From: Gnomoniopsis sp. IMI 355080
Taxonomy: Eukaryota; Ascomycota; Sordariomycetes; Diaporthales; Gnomoniaceae
Direction: 5' to 3'
Length of the DNA: 12,972 nucleotides
Assembly: GCA_027946555.1 (NCBI GenBank)
Contig: JAPEVC010000437.1
Location: 1-12,972, forward strand
Part shown: piece after piece, positions 9,001-12,972 of the stretch
How positions within the stretch are numbered: the first letter of the stretch is position 1
Layout of the letters: each line of letters begins with the position of its first letter
Notes under the pieces: model-generated
What the model was told of the DNA's origin: nothing
Databases searched by the model: none
The model's input: the letters and a program-made list of their open reading frames with translations, nothing else
Translations under genes and position numbers: made by a program

Positions 9001-9723
9001 GAGGAAGCGAAGTCACGCAACACGCGGAGCCTTCCCCTCAACCCATTCTGGGCGAGCGGATGGACATTTCAGGCTCCGGTCTTGGTATTACTGAAAATGA
9101 TGCCATGCAGTACTCATCAGGACCATTGCAGACGCCCATGTCAATCGAGATGACTACTAATCGCGAGAGACTACTCCGAAAAGCTGCTTATTTTGCAGCC
9201 GATACTTTGTCCACGCCCGACAAACTGGACCTCACATTCGCCGATTTGACGAGCCGCGAGTTGCCGTTACAGGCCGCCATGTGTACTTTTGACTGTGCAC
9301 AAGTCCTTGCTGAGTGGATCGCAACGTTGCAGGACAGAGTCGGTCAGTATATTGGAGGTGTCTTGGGGCAAGACGACATCGACATTTACCAAGTACCGGC
9401 CGTCATGTTTCTCGACGAGGATGACACGAGGTTGCTGCAACAGGTCAGGGAGATTATGGAGGGGTGGGAGAAGCGTTTGCCAGTGGAAGTTCTTCCGGGT
9501 ATCCAAGGCGGCTACGCGGTCAGACTTCTCAAGGTCATAGCCTACACTTTTGACAAGGCTGATGTGTGGCCTGGTAAGTAAACACTCCGCACTATGTGAC
9601 AACTTCCTGCTAGGATGCTAATATGGACATCACACAGTGAGCCGACTGATGGCGCAATGCTTTGACTCGCACGCAAACTACATGAAGGCTCGGGCGGATC
9701 GGTCATGCAAACCTTCTGATTGA
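6079..9723 (+). CDS. amdX: Adr1/AmdX-type C2H2 transcription factor with Fungal_trans domain (3 exons)
   Basis: Exons 6079-6184, 6331-9573 and 9638-9723 give 1144 residues. Two C2H2 fingers lie at about residues 62-113: C64, C67, H80, H84 and C92, C95, H108, H113, joined by a TKEKPF linker. The helix contacts (R/H/R in finger 1, R/L/R in finger 2) match yeast Adr1. A basic Ser-rich stretch (120-145) and an 11-Ala run (151-161) follow, then a long Ser/Pro/Asn/Met-rich region that may activate transcription. The Fungal_trans (PF04082-type) region spans about 532-750, beginning near YVAAYITYFHPHLPFLHLP. A further conserved-looking part (IWETRQRH, VRLFVNLGR) runs to the C-terminus. Expected to be a nuclear DNA-binding regulator. 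Known relatives are yeast Adr1 (genes for non-fermentable carbon use) and Aspergillus AmdX (amdS acetamidase expression); the targets here are not shown by the sequence. The start has A at -3 (AAACATGGG). Met13 and Met16 are possible alternative starts. The family is certain; orthology to amdX is likely but unproven. Confidence 0.93.
6185..6330 (+). other. Intron 1 of the C2H2 factor gene (146 nt, phase 1)
   Basis: The donor GTATGC follows GAAGCTG at 6178-6184. A perfect fungal branch point GCTAAC lies at 6309-6314, and the acceptor TGTAG ends at 6330. G6184 joins AA at 6331-6332 to make a GAA codon, the same Glu that the unspliced exon 2 frame reads there, so the phase fits exactly. Upstream, exon 1 gives 35 codons from ATG 6079. 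If the intron were retained, translation from 6079 would stop at 6208-6210. The open frame through the 3' part of this intron from ATG 6216 appears to be chance. Confidence 0.85.
6675..6707 (+). repeat. Coding poly-alanine tract (GCT)6(GCC)5
   Basis: Eleven consecutive Ala codons lie about 38 residues after the second zinc finger, as six GCT followed by five GCC. This is a trinucleotide microsatellite inside the transcription factor and likely length-variable between strains. It sits in a low-complexity linker, so length changes would be tolerated in frame. Confidence 0.95.
9574..9637 (+). other. Intron 2 of the C2H2 factor gene (64 nt, phase 1)
   Basis: The donor GTAAGT at 9574 is a consensus 5' splice site. 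A CTAAT branch point lies at 9618-9622 and the acceptor CACACAG ends at 9637. G9573 joins TG at 9638-9639 to give Val. The last exon then reads VSRLMAQCFDSHANYM and on through a Lys/Arg-rich tail to TGA at 9721-9723. Without splicing the protein would end two residues after VWP (Gly-Lys-stop at 9581). The length is typical of fungal introns. Confidence 0.88.
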
Positions 9724-10482
9724 TGATACTCGACGTGAGAAACGAACTATGTGCATTTTCTTTACCGGAACCGAAGAGTGATATGGCACAATCTGGATTC
9801 TGACACCATTGGGCCGAAACGCGGTCCCTGACAAGGCCGCCACGCAACTGAATGATTTGCACACATGGATTTATGAGGTACGACACAAAAACAAAACAAC
9901 AGGAGGGACAATTCAAAATTCTACCAATACAAAACCCCGGTTCTAGGGCATAGGGACTTTCAAACCTTCTTTACCGGTCATTTCATATATTTTGCTGGGG
10001 AAGAGGGGATTGGGAGGTTGGGAGGCCGCAAATTGATTTATACAACCAGCGATTCTGAAAGGGGGAAATACCATTCACACCTTATTGGGACGAGACAAAA
10101 GCTTGTGGTTCAGCAAGGGCAAAGTAGCGGGCTACACAAAGAGTCCGACAAGTTTTTGTTGGGTAGATTGTTTCTCTCAAATTTTAACACAAACGATGTG
10201 TTAAGGCTGCTTGGCTTGTGTGAAAGCAAAATTTGATTTGCTCAAATCATTGTACTTGTACATAGCGGCGTGGTTTTCCGCGCATTTAGTTGGGAGTGTT
10301 GGAGCAGCGACAGAAATGACACTTGAGCCGCGAGGTTCGCAGTTGATGGTTGAATCCCCCTCTCGTTTTTTGTTCTGCCTTGCCTCTTTTGTTCATTTGC
10401 TAATTTACACTTAACGTTTCTCGGCTTATTCATCATCTTTCCTCCTCCAGCAACAGCAACTAATGCTTTGACATATATTCAC
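9724..10482. other. Convergent intergenic region (3' ends of both genes)
   Basis: These 759 bases separate the two stop codons and should hold both 3' untranslated regions and poly(A) sites. On the plus strand A-rich sequence (ACAAAAACAAAACAACAGG near 9883-9902) and a TATAT word (about 9985) could act in 3' processing of the factor transcript. On the minus strand AATAAG (complement of CTTATT, about 10424-10429) lies about 55 bases after the kelch stop and could serve that transcript. No coding sequence or RNA gene is recognisable. Confidence 0.6.
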
Positions 10483-11895
10483 CTACTGTATCTTCAACAG
10501 CCACCCGTCACTTTCCCGTTGTCCACCCGCATTCTCCCCACCCCAAAACACAACCCCCTTCCCATCAAGACACGAGCTCGCACCCACAAACGCGCGCGGG
10601 CCCGGATGGACCTTGCCCTCGGTCGCGACCTGCTCGGTCGGTAGGATGTCCACCTCGGCCCAACTATACGCGCCAGACTCGACGCTGCTGGGGAGAACCT
10701 TATCCCGAATGACATCCTTGACCGCGGCCGGGTTGAAGCCGTGCGACGGGACCTGCAGGGCCCAGACGTCGGAGCAGAATGGATGTTGTTGTTGTTGTTG
10801 CTGTGTCGTCTCATTGGCATTGGCGCTGTTGGGGACGCGCCCGAACATGTACACGAGGTAGTGCCGGCCGTAGCCTGTCGAGACTGCCACCAGCGAGGCA
10901 GAAGGGCCTTCGCGGGCCTTGGGGCCTGGTGCGGCGAGGGGGTTGGTGGGGAAGTCGATTGTTTCCCATTTGTAGTCGTGTTGTTCTTGTTGTTGCTGTT
11001 GCTCTGTTGCCGGCGGCACACTTTTGTTGTTGTTGGGGCTCCCCGGGTATCGCAAGACGTGGATGGCGCCACTTAGGCCAGAACTGCTGTTGTTGATGGT
11101 ATATAGTGCGCCGTCGACGAAGGCGGCGGTGGAGGAGGAGGAGGAGGAGGGCCCGGCCGAGGGCGCTGAGGGGAGTTGAGTCCACCGCAAGGCGTCGAGG
11201 TCAAAGACCCATGTCTCGCCACCATCGCCGCCGCCGCCATGGAGGAGAAGGGTATTGGGGTCTTTGGCGTCGGGAAAGACGATGAGGTGGTCTGCTGCTG
11301 CTGCGTTTTGGGAGGGATAGGGTGCGGTTGGATCGGCGGGGGCAAGTTTGGACCAGCGGAGGGTGTCGGTGTCGAAGAGCCAGAGGCAGCCGTTGTCTTG
11401 GGTGATGGGGTTGTTGTCAGCGTCTAGACCGCCGTGGATGACGAGGTGGGCGGTGGTGTTGTTGTCCTGGCCAGGGCTGGGTCTGGCGGCGGCGGCGTGG
11501 GAGTGGCGCGGGGCGGGGACGAGGAGGGTGTTGGTGGTAGTGTCTTTGAGAGGAAAGGCAGGGTAGCAGGCGTAAGATTGTTGTTGTTGATCTGCATCTG
11601 TTGCTTTTGCGTTTGCTTTTGGGTTGGGGAGGGAGATGGCGTGGATGTCGGTTGTGCAGAGGGTTCCAGGCTTGTGGAGGCCGCCAAAGATGTAGGCTTT
11701 GTCGTTGATAGTGGTGACGGTGTGGTGGGAGCGGGCGAGGGCGAGGCTGGAGTCGTCCGGGGAGGAGGTGGCGATCTGGGAGAGGGTGGCTTTGAGAGGT
11801 TGTGTTGGTTTGGCGATGGAGACGGCGGCGCCTGCTTCGAGGCTCGTGGAGACGACTTGTTCGGCTACGAGGGCGCCGGCTGCGATTTCTGCCAT
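10483..11895 (-). CDS. Kelch-repeat beta-propeller protein
   Basis: A single uninterrupted frame of 470 residues runs from ATG 11895-11893 to TAG 10485-10483. The context CAAACATGGC is a good fungal start, and no in-frame ATG lies upstream although the frame stays open to 12186. About six kelch-like blades are visible: 53-90 (SHHTVTTINDKAYIFGG), 128-185 (LVIHGGLD, WLFDTDTLRW), 195-242 (LLLHGGGGDGG, WVFDLDALRW), 252-283, 325-382 (YLVYMFGRVP, DVWALQV) and 430-468 (VVFWGGENAGG, WLLKI). The W-x-x-L/F strands and GG pairs are typical of the kelch/galactose-oxidase propeller fold. There is no signal peptide or membrane segment, so it is probably intracellular. Q/N/S runs interrupt loops: Q103-106, S250-255, N288-290, Q299-303, Q365-370. 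Fungal kelch proteins often scaffold protein complexes; no copper-site or catalytic features of galactose oxidase are evident, so no enzyme activity is claimed. It converges on the C2H2 factor gene. Confidence 0.88.
   Translation of the reverse strand: MAEIAAGALVAEQVVSTSLEAGAAVSIAKPTQPLKATLSQIATSSPDDSSLALARSHHTVTTINDKAYIFGGLHKPGTLCTTDIHAISLPNPKANAKATDADQQQQSYACYPAFPLKDTTTNTLLVPAPRHSHAAAARPSPGQDNNTTAHLVIHGGLDADNNPITQDNGCLWLFDTDTLRWSKLAPADPTAPYPSQNAAAADHLIVFPDAKDPNTLLLHGGGGDGGETWVFDLDALRWTQLPSAPSAGPSSSSSSTAAFVDGALYTINNSSSGLSGAIHVLRYPGSPNNNKSVPPATEQQQQQEQHDYKWETIDFPTNPLAAPGPKAREGPSASLVAVSTGYGRHYLVYMFGRVPNSANANETTQQQQQQHPFCSDVWALQVPSHGFNPAAVKDVIRDKVLPSSVESGAYSWAEVDILPTEQVATEGKVHPGPRAFVGASSCLDGKGVVFWGGENAGGQRESDGWLLKIQ
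10786..10803 (-). repeat. Coding poly-glutamine tract in the kelch gene
   Basis: Six Gln codons, nearly all CAA, fall in a loop of the fifth kelch blade (residues 365-370). Shorter runs lie at 10987-11001 (residues 299-303) and 11578-11589 (103-106). They appear to be triplet-repeat insertions in propeller loops. Confidence 0.9.
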
Positions 11896-12070
11896 GTTTG
11901 CGAGATGATGATGATGATGTTCGTTGTTGTTGATGTTGTGGGTTGGTGGTGAGCTGTGTAACGTGTTGGGCAATTGCCTGATTGAGGTGAATCTTGGGAA
12001 TGAAATAGTGAAGAAAACTAAAGATGGATAGCTCTGAATAGGTATAGGTGTAGGTAGTTTAGGTAGGTAC
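11896..12070 (-). promoter_or_regulatory. CAA/CAT-rich leader and core promoter of the kelch gene
   Basis: Read on the minus strand, the bases just before the kelch ATG consist of CAACATCAACAACAACG followed by five ATC units (11904-11918). Such A/C-rich sequence should be almost unstructured. No minus-strand ATG occurs between 11896 and 12213, as expected of a scanned leader. Farther out (about 12044-12070) is a CTACCTA/ACCTA-rich pyrimidine tract resembling those near fungal transcription starts. The exact start site is unknown. Confidence 0.5.
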
Positions 12071-12342
12071 TTAGCTTCACTTGAGTACGAAGCTTCGAAG
12101 GGAGGGATGATGCCTTCCCCCCTGGATGACGTAGGTGGGTGGCAGCCAGGCAGCCCAGGTACCTTTTTGATTGACAGGCCCACCAAGGGACGGCCCGTTG
12201 ACGAACCAAGACGTCATTAGAAGAAAAGCAATGAATGGGCGGGGGCTGAAGGATCAGTCTCGCTGGATTTGTGGGAACATTAGGAACCTACTTTGTTATG
12301 TAGGAGAGAATGTGGGCAATATTTACTTTTAATTGAAGAAGA

Positions 12343-12352
12343 GGGGGGGGGG
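12343..12352. repeat. G10 homopolymer
   Basis: Ten consecutive G in non-coding DNA about 450 bases upstream of the kelch start. Confidence 0.85.
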
Positions 12353-12538
12353 TTGGTCTTGGGAAAGGGAATCATTGGTTTGCTCATCTTCTCATTTTCA
12401 TTTTCATTTTTTCAAGACAAGAGGCTTCTTCTCACTCCCTATCACCCAAAAATAGGTACGTATTCCTTGATCCGCGAGCCTGGACAGGGTATTTTTTGAT
12501 TATACCTGAGTACTAACCAGTCACTTATGAGACCATGG

Positions 12539-12558
12539 ATGAGGCTATATGAGGCTAT
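12539..12558. repeat. Tandem pair of ATGAGGCTAT
   Basis: Two perfect adjacent 10-base copies followed by AT, in non-coding DNA upstream of the kelch gene. Confidence 0.9.
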
Positions 12559-12972
12559 ATTGACGCTCCCCCGCGATTAACCCCGGATTGCCGGCCCCAG
12601 CCGACTGGGACAGTCCCGGAGTCGTGCGGATGACGTTATTTCCCGCGAGCGCGAGAAGCAAATAGAGTCTTTCCTTCTGGGCCGACACCGGCACCGGCTT
12701 GCAGCAGTACTAGTCGGGCTAGTAATGGTGTTGCATAGAACAGGCAACACCAGCAGGATGTGACAGTCGTCGTGACCCTTCCTGCTCCAAACGTCAGAGT
12801 AAGCACGTGTGGCACGATTTATCGTTCCCGAATTTGCCTATTTGTTTTGTTTTGATCTGTAAAATACCTTCCTACCTACATACCTACCCACCTGGGTACT
12901 CACAGCGTATATCTTGACCTGGCGCACAAGCAACACTAAGTACATCACTTACGCCTCCCCCCCCCCCAAAAC

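Larger units (their letters stand above)
12071..12972. other. Promoter region of the kelch gene and right-edge intergenic DNA
   Basis: No supported gene. The part next to the kelch gene should include its upstream control sequence. It carries repeated TAGGT/ACCT words, a GGCAGCC direct repeat (about 12141-12155), a G10 run (12343-12352) and a 10-bp tandem duplication (12539-12558). The last 110 bases are pyrimidine-rich with TACCTACC words and end in a C-run (about 12957-12967). They resemble the CT-rich upstream tract of the factor gene, so a rightward gene may begin beyond the edge; this is only a suggestion. Confidence 0.4.

Noticed and set aside
10494..11185. Further minus-strand frames overlapping the kelch gene (up to 192 codons)
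   Set aside because: They are shifted-frame readings with Pro/Arg/Gln-rich low complexity and no kelch motifs; the real frame is unbroken.
11434..11952. 172-codon frame opposite the kelch gene
   Set aside because: It is a Gly/Val-rich shadow of the codon bias and repeats of the kelch gene; no domain.
11896..12186. N-terminal extension of the kelch protein up to 12186
   Set aside because: The frame is open, but its first codon is TTG and it contains no ATG before 11895; the translated extension is low complexity and His/Asn-rich, as expected of a repeat-bearing leader.
12127..12640. TGACGT words (12127, about 12212, 12631) as a CRE/AtfA cluster
   Set aside because: The word occurs about six times over the whole window, which is the chance expectation.
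1..12972. CRISPR array, operon or biosynthetic cluster
   Set aside because: No spaced direct repeats, no co-directional tight genes and no cluster enzymes are present; the locus is eukaryotic with two convergent single genes.

Overview
The window is nuclear DNA of a filamentous ascomycete (Pezizomycotina, most likely Sordariomycetes). The evidence is short introns with GTATGC/GTAAGT donors and CTAAC/CTAAT branch points, CT-rich tracts upstream of start codons, A at -3 of both starts, a fungal-type C2H2 plus Fungal_trans regulator, and abundant simple repeats and AGGTA/TACCT words between genes. Nothing looks bacterial, organellar or viral.

Two protein-coding genes are well supported, and they converge. 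(1) A plus-strand gene at 6079-9723 encodes an Adr1/AmdX-type transcription factor with two N-terminal C2H2 fingers and a central Fungal_trans domain. I reconstruct three exons (6079-6184, 6331-9573, 9638-9723) giving 1144 residues; both introns keep the frame exactly. The obvious long open frame, which starts at 6216, therefore has the wrong first residues and misses the true C-terminus. (2) A minus-strand gene at 11895-10483 encodes a 470-residue kelch-repeat beta-propeller protein with Q/N/S-rich insertions. Its open frame runs on to 12186 only through a TTG codon; the first in-frame ATG is at 11895.

Layout: 1-5343 is a long stretch without a credible gene, rich in microsatellites and short tandem repeats, and probably includes distal regulatory DNA of the transcription factor. 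5344-6078 is the proximal promoter and leader of the factor: almost free of ATG, strongly pyrimidine-rich, and carrying one two-codon upstream ORF. 6079-9723 is the factor. 9724-10482 is the shared 3' region of the convergent pair. 10483-11895 is the kelch gene, 11896 to about 12070 its CAA/CAT-rich leader, and 12071-12972 holds its promoter and possibly the upstream region of a gene beyond the right edge.

No functional link between the two genes is visible. The factor keeps the base-contacting finger residues of yeast Adr1, and its upstream DNA contains several TTGGRGA words of the Adr1 type, so autoregulation is a testable idea. I found no convincing new multi-gene system; the most useful results are the corrected gene models and the unusual leaders.
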